From Streptomyces sp. BV286 (lineage in GTDB: Bacteria > Actinomycetota > Actinomycetes > Streptomycetales > Streptomycetaceae), in assembly GCF_019090165.1 (NCBI RefSeq), contig NZ_JAHRIB010000023.1:62001-126000 (forward strand): a stretch of 64,000 nt of DNA. The letters are read 5' to 3'. The notes under the pieces were generated by a model, which was not told where the DNA came from, did not search any database, and saw only the letters and a list, made by a program, of their open reading frames with translations. The position numbers were made by a program, and so were the translations under genes. Of the stretch, positions 25,569 through 34,546 are shown piece by piece (the first letter of the stretch is position 1; each line of letters opens with the position of its first letter).

Positions 25569-27206
25569 GTGGTGAACGGGAGCAGGCACAGGGGGCCGCT
25601 GTCGGTCGGCAGGAGGCCTTTGCTGGTCGGCGTGGGTGTGGCGGTCGTGGCGGGTACCGCGCTGACCGTCGGGCTCTGGCCGAGCGGCGACTCGGGCGAG
25701 CCCTCGACGCGGTGGCCCTCCGGCGGGCGAAGCGCCCTGGCACCGGAGCCGTCCCAGACCCCCACTCCGTCACCCGATCGGACGTATCCGCTGTCGAAGG
25801 CTCCCCGCACGATCCCGGCCGTACGGGAACACGTACCGGCCCGCGGGCCCGGCTGGCGGCCCGGGAAGGGCGGGCGGGTCGTCGTACGTGACGGGGCCCT
25901 CGCGGACGAGGGGCGGCTGCTCGCCGGGGAACTGGGGCTGACCTACGCGGGCTCCGGCGGGGCGCGGGCCGGGGACGTGGAACTCGGCCTCACCGACGAG
26001 GACGCGAACGCCGAGTCGTACACGCTGACCGTCGGGGACGGGCGGGTGCGGATCACCGGTGCGGCCGAGGCGGGCGTCTTCTACGGCACCCGCACGCTCA
26101 AGCAGGAGGTCCGCGGGAACGCCACGGCGCCCGAGGGGGTCGTCCGCGACTCGCCGGCGAAGCCGCAGCGGGGGTTCATGCTGGACATCGCGCGCAAGCA
26201 CTTCACCGCCGGGTGGATCGAGGACCGGATCCGTGAGCTGGGCGACCTGAAGTACAACCAGTTCGGGCTGCACTTCTCCGACGACCAGGGCTTCCGGATC
26301 GCCTCCGACTCGCATCCCGAGATCGTGTCGAAGGAGCACCTGACGAAGGCCGAGGTGCGCCGCATCCTCGCGCTCGCGAAGAGCCGGCACATCACCGTCG
26401 TGCCCGAGATCGACTCGCCCGGCCACCTGGGCGCGGTGCTCGACGCGCATCCGGATCTCCAGCTGCGCAACGCCCGGGGTGTCGTCTCGCGGGGCGCGAT
26501 CGACATCTCCAAGCCGGCGTCCGCGAAGATCGTGGACGACCTGCTGAACGAGTACGCGGGCCTGTTCCCCGGGCGGTACTGGCACCTCGGTGCCGACGAG
26601 TACCGGGCGCTGATGGTGTCGGACCCGGCGGCCTCCTACCCGCAACTGGCCGCCGCCGCGAAGGCCAAGTACGGGCCGGGCGCCGGGGTCGCCGACCTGA
26701 CGACGGGCTGGCTCAACGACCGGGCGGACACGATGCGCGGGCACGACCGGACGCTGCGGGCGTGGAACGACGGGTTCTTCTCCGGGGGCACCGTCCCGGC
26801 CGCCGACGACATCCACGTCGCGTACTGGACGGGCAAGGAGATCGGCGCACGCCCGCCGGCCGAGTACCTGCGGGCCGGGCGCGAGGTGATCAACTACAAC
26901 GACGAGTACCTCTACTACGTGCTCGGGCAGCCCAACGCCTTCGTCTATCCGACCGGACAGCGCATCTACGAGCAGTGGACCCCCCTCGTCCTGCGCGGGA
27001 CGACGCCGGTGCCCCGGGAGTACGGCGACCAGATCCTCGGCGCGTCCTTCGCCGTCTGGTGCGACCTCTCGGGCTCCCAGACCCAGGACCAGGTGGCGGC
27101 GGGCGTCCGGATGCCGCTGCGGGCGCTGACACAGAAACTGTGGGACCCGCGGAAGCCGGCGCTGTCGTGGACGGACTTCAAGGGGCTGGCCGGGAAGCTG
27201 GGCTGA
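25569..27206 (+). CDS. Secreted beta-N-acetylhexosaminidase (GH20)
   Basis: A 545-residue exported enzyme releasing terminal GlcNAc/GalNAc residues, for example in chitobiose or wall glycan turnover. An N-terminal signal anchor (RPLLVGVGVAVVAGTALTVGL) and Pro/Ser linker precede a GH20b-like domain (ending GVFYGTRTLKQ) and the catalytic barrel: RGFMLDIARKHF, GLHFSDDQGFR, VVPEIDSPGHLGA, then HLGADEY with the Asp343-Glu344 catalytic pair, and W residues in AYWTGKE and FAVWCDLSG. The GTG start is 11 nt after GGAGG; a second GTG follows it. It diverges from the OHCU-like gene. Confidence 0.95.
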   Translation: MVNGSRHRGPLSVGRRPLLVGVGVAVVAGTALTVGLWPSGDSGEPSTRWPSGGRSALAPEPSQTPTPSPDRTYPLSKAPRTIPAVREHVPARGPGWRPGKGGRVVVRDGALADEGRLLAGELGLTYAGSGGARAGDVELGLTDEDANAESYTLTVGDGRVRITGAAEAGVFYGTRTLKQEVRGNATAPEGVVRDSPAKPQRGFMLDIARKHFTAGWIEDRIRELGDLKYNQFGLHFSDDQGFRIASDSHPEIVSKEHLTKAEVRRILALAKSRHITVVPEIDSPGHLGAVLDAHPDLQLRNARGVVSRGAIDISKPASAKIVDDLLNEYAGLFPGRYWHLGADEYRALMVSDPAASYPQLAAAAKAKYGPGAGVADLTTGWLNDRADTMRGHDRTLRAWNDGFFSGGTVPAADDIHVAYWTGKEIGARPPAEYLRAGREVINYNDEYLYYVLGQPNAFVYPTGQRIYEQWTPLVLRGTTPVPREYGDQILGASFAVWCDLSGSQTQDQVAAGVRMPLRALTQKLWDPRKPALSWTDFKGLAGKLG

Positions 27207-27220
27207 GGGCCGCCGCCCCC

Positions 27221-27264
27221 GACGGCCGCCGCCCCCGAAAGCCGCCACCTCGGCGGCGGCCGTC
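27221..27264 (+). terminator. Terminator after GH20 gene
   Basis: GACGGCCGCCGCC and GGCGGCGGCCGTC form a perfect 13-bp stem separated by 18 bases, starting 14 bases after the GH20 stop. Confidence 0.6.
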
Positions 27265-27418
27265 CGGGGGCCGGGGGCCGATTCCGAGTGGACGGGCGGG
27301 GCGCGTGAAACGTATGTTCCCCAGGCCGTGCGCGACTCCTGGGGAGGGGGCCGCCGGGCTTCTCCTTCCCGGCGCCCTGCCGGGCCTTGGCCACGCACAT
27401 CCGGGGGACCGCTCACCC

Positions 27419-28288
27419 ATGCTCTGCACGAACTGCCGTCAGCTCGCCGCGACGCCGGGCGGCACACTCTGCCCCCACTGCGCCGGTGCCATGACACAAG
27501 CGGCCCCACCGGGTCCCGCGCCCACGGGCCCGCCGTTCGCGGCCACGCCCCCGCTTCCGGCGTACGGCGCCGCTCCCGGGCCCGCTCCCGCGCCGGGGGC
27601 GTACGGCGGGGCGCCCATGCACCAGCCGCACGGACCCGCCTGGCTGCGGTCACCCGTCGGGCTCGGGAAGGCGGCCGCCGCGGCACTCGGGGTGGTCGTC
27701 GCCACCGACCTCTTCGCGCTCTGGGCCGACCTGAGGACGTACGACGTCGCGGACCGGCTGGCGAACGAGGGGTACAGCGCGGTGCTCCAGGCCGACGCCG
27801 ACCGCGCGGACTCGGTCTACGCCGTGGCCGGGATCGTCCAGACGTCCGCGCTCGTCGCGGCCGTCGTCCTCTTCCTGGTCTGGTTCCAGCGGGCGCGGGT
27901 CAACGCCGAGGTGTTCAACCCCTTCGGGCACCGGATGAAGCGCGGCTGGACCTGCTGGAGCTGGTTCGTGCCCGTCGTCAACCTCTGGTTCCCGCGCCGG
28001 ATCATGGTGGACGTGTGGGACGCGAGCAGCCCGGGCGGCCGGGCCGGGCACGGCCTGGTCAACGTCTGGTGGACGTTCTGGATCGTCTCGCTGATCGCCG
28101 GCCGGGCGGGCTTCAAGGCGTACCGCGACGCCGAGACGCCAGGAGAGCTCCGGGACGCCGTGGCCCAGGTGATGTTCGCGGACGCCGCCGACCTCGTCGC
28201 CGCCGTCCTGGCGGTCGTCGTGGTGCTCCGGCTCACCCGTATGCAGGACGACAAAGCACGTCACGGGCCCCTGGCCGCCGTGGCGTAG
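27419..28288 (+). CDS. DUF4328 membrane protein with N-terminal zinc ribbon
   Basis: A 289-residue protein. The N-terminus has a CxxC...CxxC zinc ribbon (MLCTNCRQL...GTLCPHCAG), followed by a 50-residue Pro/Ala/Gly linker. The DUF4328 membrane domain has four or five helices and the family signature region FQRARVNAEVFNPFGHRMKRGWTCWSWFVPVVNLWFPRRI (given in part). The function is unknown; the family is common in Streptomyces. The chosen ATG starts the zinc ribbon; an in-frame GTG at 27305 would add 38 low-complexity residues. It lies downstream of the GH20 terminator. Confidence 0.85.
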   Translation: MLCTNCRQLAATPGGTLCPHCAGAMTQAAPPGPAPTGPPFAATPPLPAYGAAPGPAPAPGAYGGAPMHQPHGPAWLRSPVGLGKAAAAALGVVVATDLFALWADLRTYDVADRLANEGYSAVLQADADRADSVYAVAGIVQTSALVAAVVLFLVWFQRARVNAEVFNPFGHRMKRGWTCWSWFVPVVNLWFPRRIMVDVWDASSPGGRAGHGLVNVWWTFWIVSLIAGRAGFKAYRDAETPGELRDAVAQVMFADAADLVAAVLAVVVVLRLTRMQDDKARHGPLAAVA

Positions 28289-28377
28289 TTGCGGCGGCTT
28301 GCCCGTATCGGTGGCGAACTACCGTACGTTTGTGGTGTATTCGGCGCTGGCCGAACCGATACGGCGGGGGGAGCGGC

Positions 28378-28893
28378 ATGGGCTACTGGGGGTATTTCGT
28401 CGTCGGCAGGAGCGAGCGGCCGCTCGCGGAGCTCGGCGCGCTGTCGGGGGCGTCGGGCATGACGCTGCATCAGACGGCGGACGACGGCTGGCAGGTGTGG
28501 GAGTACCCGAACACTCCCGACGGCACCGCCGGTGACGTCGGGAACATGAACGACCTGGCGGGGGAGACGGGCGCGCCCGCGCTCTTCGGGTACGTCATGG
28601 ACAGCGACTGCGTGGTCGTCGAGGCGGCCGCGCCGGGCAGCGGAGCCTGGACGACGTGCCTGGACCGGGAGGCGATGGCCGGGTACCTGGGCGGGAACAA
28701 GGACGGGCTGACCGTCGACGACTTCTTCCTGGAACCGCACGACGCCCTCGCACGGGCCGTCGCCTGGGCCGCGGAGTCGGGCCGGGACGTCTCCGAGGAA
28801 CCGGTCCTCGACGTGCTCACCTCCGACGCGGATCCCTCGGCCGAGATGCTTTTCTTCCGGTTCCTGGACCGGCTCGGAGTCATCCCCATGTAG
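28378..28893 (+). CDS. Conserved hypothetical cytoplasmic protein
   Basis: A 171-residue soluble acidic protein beginning MGYWGYFVVGRSERPLAELGAL. It has no signal peptide or membrane helix. The middle section DSDCVVVEAAAPGSGAWTTCLDREAMAGYLGG looks like a small alpha/beta domain, and the C-terminus (AEMLFFRFLDRLGVIPM) is hydrophobic. GGGGGGAG lies 5 nt before the ATG, and codon bias is typical, so it is a real gene. Family not recognised. It is the middle gene of a same-strand run of small hypotheticals. Confidence 0.75.
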   Translation: MGYWGYFVVGRSERPLAELGALSGASGMTLHQTADDGWQVWEYPNTPDGTAGDVGNMNDLAGETGAPALFGYVMDSDCVVVEAAAPGSGAWTTCLDREAMAGYLGGNKDGLTVDDFFLEPHDALARAVAWAAESGRDVSEEPVLDVLTSDADPSAEMLFFRFLDRLGVIPM

Positions 28894-28992
28894 ATTTCGG
28901 CCATCTCGCAGTGTGACGATCCGGCCACTGTGCACGCAGTAAGGGGAAGTGCGGGCTCCGCAACCAGCGGCGGCCCCACCGAGGGAGGCGTG

Positions 28993-29583
28993 ATGAGCCT
29001 GGTGGAACTGATCGCTCAGGCCGACGAACGAGGCCTGGCGGCCAGCGGTCTGGCGTGCCTGGACAGGTGCGTGCCCCTGTTGGGCGGCGACGACGAGATC
29101 CTGCGGCCCCTGTGGGCGAGCCTCGCCGAGCCCGGACCCGAGCCCGGGCAGGAGGACCATGACTGGGGCGAGTGCGTCGAACAGGCGCGCGCCAAACTCG
29201 ACGTGTCCCCGGTCCCCGAGAGCGACCTGTCCGCCGAGGGCCGGGCCACCGTGCTGGCGCACCGCATGCTCGACGCCGCCCCCGTCGAGCGGACCGGCGC
29301 GAACCTCCGCGTGTGGGCCGACGCCTGCTCGGTGGCCGCACTGCAGATCCACCGCCTGCTCGACGCCGCCTCCGACGGCCCGTCCTCGGTGGCGGCCCGG
29401 CGCGAGGGCCTCACACAGGACATGTCACCCCTCGTCGCCGCCGAACTGCGCCGCCAGATCACCATCCTCGAACTGCTGTCGGCCCACGGCGTGGCCGGTC
29501 TGCGCCAGGCGCTCGGCCTCTCCACGGAGGGCCGGCGCGTGCTGCGTGCCGTCGTCTCCCGCCGGGCCCGCGGACGGGTCTAG
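28993..29583 (+). CDS. Conserved hypothetical helical protein
   Basis: A 196-residue soluble, strongly acidic protein predicted to be mostly helical (MSLVELIAQADERGLAASGLACLDRCVPLLGG... RRQITILELLSAHGVAGLRQALGLS). It has no signal peptide. GGAGG lies 4-5 nt before the ATG at 28993; an upstream in-frame ATG at 28930 lacks support. Third-position GC is high throughout. Family not recognised; similar proteins occur in other Streptomyces from memory. Confidence 0.75.
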   Translation: MSLVELIAQADERGLAASGLACLDRCVPLLGGDDEILRPLWASLAEPGPEPGQEDHDWGECVEQARAKLDVSPVPESDLSAEGRATVLAHRMLDAAPVERTGANLRVWADACSVAALQIHRLLDAASDGPSSVAARREGLTQDMSPLVAAELRRQITILELLSAHGVAGLRQALGLSTEGRRVLRAVVSRRARGRV

Positions 29584-29764
29584 CCCCGAAGTCCCCGCCG
29601 GGCGCGGCGAACCGCTTCCTGTGTGACCGTCCCGTGGGTGTCGCGCGAGCGGGCTGCGAGGGCTCTGCGCCCGTCCTGCGGCACTCCGGCGTACCGCCAC
29701 GAGTCGGCGTGACGAATCCCGTCCGGGGCACGCTCTCGCAGGTGTGGACACCCCGTGGACAGTC

Positions 29765-30151
29765 ATGAGAACCACGCCGGCCCTGCCGACCAGGCCCGCG
29801 GCCGCGACGAAGCCCCTCCGGTGGGCGGCGGACGCGGTCGCGGCGATGCGGGAAGGCGCCAGGCTCCGCCTCGACCACTCCACACAGAGCCTGTGGAGAG
29901 TCGACCGGACGATCGAGGAGATACGCCGGGACGGGGCGCCGTACGCCGCCGTCGAGCCCGCGCTGCGCGGCTTCGGCGCGTACGCGGGTGAGGTGATCGC
30001 CCGTCACACGGGCGCCGAGTGGCTGGACTCGGGCCGGGGCCCCCTGCTCCGTACCCCCGACGGGCGGATCTGGGACCCGGTGACCGAGGCGCGGCGCTGC
30101 TTCGAGGGGGACGGGTCCCTGCGCCTGCTGTGCCGGGACGCGGGCGGCTGA
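29765..30151 (+). CDS. Small hypothetical protein, paralogue of the product of 33273..33767
   Basis: A 128-residue protein. Its second half, GFGAYAGEVIARHTGAEWLDSG...LLRTPDGRIWDPVTEARRCFEGDGSLRLLCRD, lines up with the protein encoded at 33273-33767 (LGVYAGEVLVRRAGAEWVEF...VRMPDGRVWNPLGKVVKRFELGERESLR). It is soluble with no signal. The two genes flank the big amidase gene on either side, both on the plus strand. The start is uncertain: the ATG has only a weak SD and a GTG occurs 7 codons upstream. A strong bidirectional terminator follows. Function unknown. Confidence 0.75.
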   Translation: MRTTPALPTRPAAATKPLRWAADAVAAMREGARLRLDHSTQSLWRVDRTIEEIRRDGAPYAAVEPALRGFGAYAGEVIARHTGAEWLDSGRGPLLRTPDGRIWDPVTEARRCFEGDGSLRLLCRDAGG

Positions 30152-30170
30152 GGAGCACGCGGACACGCGG

Positions 30171-30207
30171 AAGGCCGGGGCCCTGTTCCGTACAGGGCCC
30201 CGGCCTT
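30171..30207. terminator. Strong bidirectional terminator
   Basis: AAGGCCGGGGCCCTGT and its exact complement form a 16-bp stem with a 5-nt loop, between the convergent 29765 gene and the amidase gene. Confidence 0.9.
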
Positions 30208-30235
30208 CGTTCGTCGCTGTTCGTCCGCCGGGCGG

Positions 30236-32944
30236 CTACGGGGCCAGGACCTGGCCCAGCCGCGCGCCCGCCGCCGTGCCCAGCTGGGTCACGCCGTAGT
30301 ACGCCGACTTGGCGACGGAGACGCCCGAGGCCGTGCTCGGCAGGAAGAGCAGGGTGCCGTTGCCCGCGTCCTCGCCCTCGGTGCCGATGAGCAGGTGGGC
30401 GCGGCCGTGGCCGGAGAAGTCCGTCAGCGAGACGGACGAACCCAGCATGTCGTCCTTCTCCGTGGACCCGGCGATACCCGCCGTGTCCTGGGAGAACGAG
30501 AGCGATCCGGTGCCGGTGAGACCGGACGAGGTGCCCTTGAGGAGCCAGATCGCGCCCGCGTTGGACCGGTTGCTCGTACGGGTGATGTCCTCGTTCGGGG
30601 CGCCGGTGAGGACGTCCGCGAAGCCGTCGGCGTCCACGTCGCCCACGGAGACGGACCAGCCCATGGCGTCGCCCGACTCGGCGGCGCCCTCCACCCCGGC
30701 GGTGCCCTGGTGGATCGTCGTCATCCCGGTGGTGGTGAAACCGGTGGACGTGCCCGGGACCATCGTGACCTGGCCGCCGGCCTTGGCGCCGGACTCGGCG
30801 GTGTACGGCTGGCCGATGACGATGTCGTCGTAGCCGTTGCCGTTGACGTCGCCCGCGGCGATGGAGCGGCCGCCCTTGACGCTCAGCGTGGACACCTTCA
30901 CCAGGCCCAGCGACCTGGAGCCCTTGAACCAGGTGATCTTGCCGGCGCCGGACGCGTCGCGGTAGTTGAGCGCCACGTCCGCGTAGCCGTCCCGGTTGAA
31001 GTCGCCGGACGCGGCGTCCGCGTACGCGAGGGCGCCGTCGGCGGTGGTGAGGTCACCGGCGACCTCGTGGCCGTCGTTGAAGCGGGCCGCCCAGTTGCCG
31101 CCCGTCCCGGTGGCCGCCGTGAAGACGTCCGCCTTGCCGTCGGCGTTGAAGTCGCCGACCGCCACCGTCGAGCCGAACCTCGCGGCGGCCGGCTCGTAGT
31201 CGTCGCCCAGCGCCATGGTGTCGGCGCCGGTGTCGAACTTCGGGCCGTACAGGATCGTCACCGCGCCGCGGTCCGCGTGGCCGGTCGTGTCGTCCTCGCC
31301 GGGGGCGCCGATCGCGACGTCCGCGAAGCCGTCGGCGTTGATGTCGCCCCAGGCCGTGGCCGCGCCCCACTGGTCGCCCGACTCGGCGGCGCCCGGGACC
31401 TCGGCGCTGCCCTGGTTGAGCTTCACCTTGGCGGCGGAGACGGGACCGTCCAGGCCGCCGGGCACGAGTGTGAGCCAGCCGCTGCCCTGCTTGGGCGTGG
31501 CGGCGATGACATCACCGATGCCGTCACCGTTGAAGTCGGCCGTCGGGACCGCGGCGTTCCTGCCGGGGCCGGACGCGTACCGGCGGACCTCGCCCAGCTT
31601 GGCGTACAGGTTCTTGCCGGGGCACAGGGTGGCGAAGCCGTCGCGGTGGCCGGAGACGGTGCTCAGCGTGGCCTGTTCGCCCGCCTTCCACACGCCCGTG
31701 TCGGCCGCGGCGGTCAGGGTGACCTGGCCGCTCGGGTTGCCTCCGTACTGGCCGAGCTTCCACGCGGCGACGCGCGCCACGGACTCCAGGGCCGCACGGG
31801 ACGGCTTGCCCGCGGGCTTCGCCGGGGTGGTCGCGGTCGCGGCGGCACCCTCGAAGTCACCGAGGACGGCGATGCCCGCCGAGTCGCCGTTGAAGCCGTA
31901 CGTGTGGGCGCCGCGCACCGGCAGGTCGCTGCCGCCCGCGCGGCCCTCGAAGACCCGGCCGCACTTGTCGACCAGGAAGTTGTAGCCGAGGTCGTTCCAC
32001 TTCTCGGCCTCCACGTGGAAGGCCATGATGCCGCGGACCAGCGCCGGGGACTCGGCGCAGCTGTAGTCGTTCGTACCGACGGTGTGGTGGACGAAGACCG
32101 CGCTGACCTTCTCGATGTACTCCACCGGGTCCTTGACCGTCGACTCGTCGGCACCCCACTGGGCGCGCGGGACGATCAACGGCTGCGTCACGGTGGACGG
32201 CGGCGGGGACGGGACCGGGTCGGGGGCCGGGGCATCCTCCGAGGTGCTCTCGGTGGGCGCCGCCCGGGTACCGCCCGTGGGCTCCGTGCTGGACGACTTC
32301 GTCGACTCCGTCGGCGACGGGGAGCCGGAGGCCGGATCCGTCGCGGCCGGGGAACCGGTCGGGGAGCCGGTCGGGTCCCCGGCGACGAAGGCGGCGTTGT
32401 CCAGGGAGGTGCCCGAGGACGTGCCCAGTGCCTTGTTCCTCGCCTCGGCGGCGGTCACGCCCGGGTCCACGAGATTGACCTCGAGTCCCTTGGGCAGACC
32501 GGAACTCGCCGACCCGTCGGCGGCCACGACACGCGCCTCGACGCCGTCGCTGGGGCCGACCCAGAGCGGATCGGACGCGCCACGCGCGTCCTTGGCGCCC
32601 GGCTCCGCCTTGTCGACGGGGTGCAGCTCCAGATCCAGGTTCTGCCAGCCGGTCCAGTCGCCCGTGTCGAGGCTGCGGGTCCGTACCTGGGCGGTGCCGT
32701 CGAGCTCGGTCCTCGCCCCGGTCCAGGAGATGCCGAGCAGCGAGAACTGCTCGGTGCTCGTCCGCTCCACCTCGCGCCGGTCCGCGCCGTCGCTCCGCAT
32801 CGCGAGCTCGTGCACCTTCACGGGCCGCTTGCTGCGCGCGGCGTCCACCGACGGGTCGGCGCTCGGGTTCGCGACGGCGTACGTCACGGCACCCGCCCCG
32901 CCCAGCACCACGGCCCCAATCGTCAGCCACGCTCTCCGCTTCAT
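30236..32944 (-). CDS. Secreted N-acetylmuramoyl-L-alanine amidase with FG-GAP repeat domain
   Basis: A 902-residue exported protein. Order: signal peptide (MKRRAWLTIGAVVLGGAGAVTYA), a beta-rich region, a Ser/Thr/Pro linker at about 190-255, a PGRP/Amidase_2 domain at about 260-440 (FVHHTVGT with Zn His, GYNFLVDKCGRVFEGRAGG, STVSGHRDGFATLCPG with the second His and Cys), then about seven FG-GAP/integrin-like repeats to the C-terminus (DFNGDGIGDVIAATP, DINADGFADVAIGAPGED, DFNADGKADVF and so on) with DxDxDG-type calcium loops, probably a seven-bladed propeller. It should cut the MurNAc-L-Ala bond. An upstream in-frame GTG at 32992 would add 16 residues. Confidence 0.9.
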   Translation of the reverse strand: MKRRAWLTIGAVVLGGAGAVTYAVANPSADPSVDAARSKRPVKVHELAMRSDGADRREVERTSTEQFSLLGISWTGARTELDGTAQVRTRSLDTGDWTGWQNLDLELHPVDKAEPGAKDARGASDPLWVGPSDGVEARVVAADGSASSGLPKGLEVNLVDPGVTAAEARNKALGTSSGTSLDNAAFVAGDPTGSPTGSPAATDPASGSPSPTESTKSSSTEPTGGTRAAPTESTSEDAPAPDPVPSPPPSTVTQPLIVPRAQWGADESTVKDPVEYIEKVSAVFVHHTVGTNDYSCAESPALVRGIMAFHVEAEKWNDLGYNFLVDKCGRVFEGRAGGSDLPVRGAHTYGFNGDSAGIAVLGDFEGAAATATTPAKPAGKPSRAALESVARVAAWKLGQYGGNPSGQVTLTAAADTGVWKAGEQATLSTVSGHRDGFATLCPGKNLYAKLGEVRRYASGPGRNAAVPTADFNGDGIGDVIAATPKQGSGWLTLVPGGLDGPVSAAKVKLNQGSAEVPGAAESGDQWGAATAWGDINADGFADVAIGAPGEDDTTGHADRGAVTILYGPKFDTGADTMALGDDYEPAAARFGSTVAVGDFNADGKADVFTAATGTGGNWAARFNDGHEVAGDLTTADGALAYADAASGDFNRDGYADVALNYRDASGAGKITWFKGSRSLGLVKVSTLSVKGGRSIAAGDVNGNGYDDIVIGQPYTAESGAKAGGQVTMVPGTSTGFTTTGMTTIHQGTAGVEGAAESGDAMGWSVSVGDVDADGFADVLTGAPNEDITRTSNRSNAGAIWLLKGTSSGLTGTGSLSFSQDTAGIAGSTEKDDMLGSSVSLTDFSGHGRAHLLIGTEGEDAGNGTLLFLPSTASGVSVAKSAYYGVTQLGTAAGARLGQVLAP

Positions 32945-33272
32945 ACTCAGCGGCTTGTACGCATGGGTCGTCCGGCGACTCAAATACCCCACCCCTAGAA
33001 AAGCCTCACAAAAAACCCACCCGTCACAGGGGTGGCTGCTTAATTCAGCGCTAATTCCTGACTAAACATCACCCAACAGTGGTGTGGGGTACGTCACTTA
33101 AGGATGCACAAGACATCTGAAGGGAGGAGATGGTTGTACGGGTTCCGGTGATTTGCCGTGTGACCCTTGTCACTTCGGTGACGTGTGACGTTCGGGGTGC
33201 CCGCCCCGCTTGGTCTTGCGGACCGGCCGTGGCTCTCGCGGCCCGGACGTGACCGAACAGGGGGCGCAAGCG

Positions 33273-33767
33273 GTGGAGAGGACGAGCGCGGAGCCGGAAG
33301 AGCGCACACGCGCGGGCCGGAGACTGCCGGCCGACCTGAGGATGCGGCGGCACGCGGCACAGTTCGTACGGGACGTCACGGCGCACAACCGGCTGCCGTT
33401 GGACTACTCCGTCGCGAGCCTGCGGGTGGTCGACTTCGTCATCGACGGACTGCGCAAGAGCGGCCGGGACCAGGCGGCCGTGGCCCATGTGCTGTTCGGG
33501 CTCGGGGTGTACGCCGGGGAGGTGCTGGTGCGGCGGGCCGGCGCCGAGTGGGTCGAGTTCGACCAGGGGCAGCGGGAGTTGTTCGGCCGGCCGGTGGGCG
33601 TACGGATGCCGGACGGGCGGGTGTGGAATCCGCTGGGCAAGGTCGTGAAGCGGTTCGAGCTGGGGGAGCGGGAGTCCCTGCGCACGTTCTATCTGCAGTT
33701 GCACGGGCGGGCGCGGGCGCAGGTCCCGGGGTCCGTGGGGGCGGACGGCGCGTCTGACGGGCTGTGA
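33273..33767 (+). CDS. Small hypothetical protein, paralogue of the product of 29765..30151
   Basis: A 164-residue soluble protein with conserved block YSVASLRVVDFVIDGLRK...LFGLGVYAGEVLVRRAGAEWVEF...MPDGRVWNPLGKVVKRFELGERESLRTFY, shared with the 29765 gene product. AGGGGG lies 8 nt before the GTG at 33273; a GTG at 33249 and the frame to 33210 are alternatives. It is followed after 41 bases by an ECF sigma gene in the same direction, so it may be cotranscribed with it. It is divergent from the amidase gene. Function unknown. Confidence 0.75.
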   Translation: MERTSAEPEERTRAGRRLPADLRMRRHAAQFVRDVTAHNRLPLDYSVASLRVVDFVIDGLRKSGRDQAAVAHVLFGLGVYAGEVLVRRAGAEWVEFDQGQRELFGRPVGVRMPDGRVWNPLGKVVKRFELGERESLRTFYLQLHGRARAQVPGSVGADGASDGL

Positions 33768-33789
33768 CATTTCTGTGCCGCCCGGCGCA

Positions 33790-33825
33790 GATGGCCTTGA
33801 AGGTGGAGATGGCCTTGAGGGTGCA
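33790..33825. repeat. Two tandem 18-bp near-identical units at sigma gene start
   Basis: Two adjacent units of the type GATGGCCTTGAAGGTGGA (second copy differs at three positions) each contain an in-frame ATG. They make the true start of the following sigma gene ambiguous. Confidence 0.6.
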
Positions 33826-34507
33826 GAGCACGGCGAGCCGTGACGCGTGGCGCGGATTCGGTACGAACTCGGTGCGAACGAGGACAGTGTTGGGCCAGGG
33901 AGGGGAATCCCGCCGCGGGCGGCCGTCCGACGGGGAACTGGGCGCGGCCGTCGCGCGGGCCCAGGAGGGCGACGAAGCCGCCTTCGCGGTCGCGTACCGG
34001 ATCGTGCAGCCCGGACTGCTCGGGTATCTGCGGGGGCTGGTCGGGGACGACGCGGAGGACGTGGCGTCCGACGCGTGGCTGGAGATCGCCCGGGACCTCG
34101 GGCGGTTCCGCGGGGACGGGGCGGGGTTCCGCGGCTGGACCGCGACCATCGCCCGGCACCGGGCGCTCGATCACCTGCGGCGGCTGAAGGTGCGGCCGCG
34201 GGCGTCCGCGCTCGAACAGGACCTGCACGACCTGCCCGGCCCCCACAGCACGTACGACCAGGCCCTGGAGTCCCTCGGCACGCAGCACGCCCTCGACCTG
34301 GTCGCGCGACTGCCGCGCGACCAGGCCGAGGCCGTGCTGCTGCGGGTGGTCGTCGGCCTCGACGGACCCACGGCCGCCCGTGTCCTCGGCAAGCGTCCCG
34401 GCGCGGTGCGCACCGCCGCGCACCGGGGGCTGAAGCGGCTTGCCCGTCGGCTCGGCGCCGAGGGTGTGACGGATGACGGCCCCCGGACGCTGGGGGAGTC
34501 GGGATGA
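33809..34507 (+). CDS. ECF-type RNA polymerase sigma factor (copy 1 of a duplicated pair)
   Basis: A 232-residue sigma factor. Region 2: GDEAAFAVAYRIVQPGLLGYLRGLVGDDAEDVASDAWLEIARDLGRF..., then GWTATIARHRALDHLRRLK. Region 4: LPRDQAEAVLLRVVVGLDGPTAARVLGKRPGAVRTAAHRGLKRLARRL. It is closely related to the sigma factor at 35695. The start is uncertain among ATG 33791, ATG 33809 and GTG 33890 because of a duplicated segment. ATG 33809 is chosen for the AAGG 5 nt upstream, while the GTG would parallel the second copy's start. The following membrane protein gene begins 39 bases downstream. Confidence 0.88.
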   Translation: MALRVQSTASRDAWRGFGTNSVRTRTVLGQGGESRRGRPSDGELGAAVARAQEGDEAAFAVAYRIVQPGLLGYLRGLVGDDAEDVASDAWLEIARDLGRFRGDGAGFRGWTATIARHRALDHLRRLKVRPRASALEQDLHDLPGPHSTYDQALESLGTQHALDLVARLPRDQAEAVLLRVVVGLDGPTAARVLGKRPGAVRTAAHRGLKRLARRLGAEGVTDDGPRTLGESG

Positions 34508-34546
34508 TCGGTAGGCGGCTTCTGGGCGGCGAGGGTGGATCGGGAC

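Noticed and set aside
30395..32998. An 867-codon plus-strand frame opposite the amidase gene
   Set aside because: Arg/Gly/Ala/Val-rich translation with no motifs; the minus strand encodes clear amidase and FG-GAP domains.
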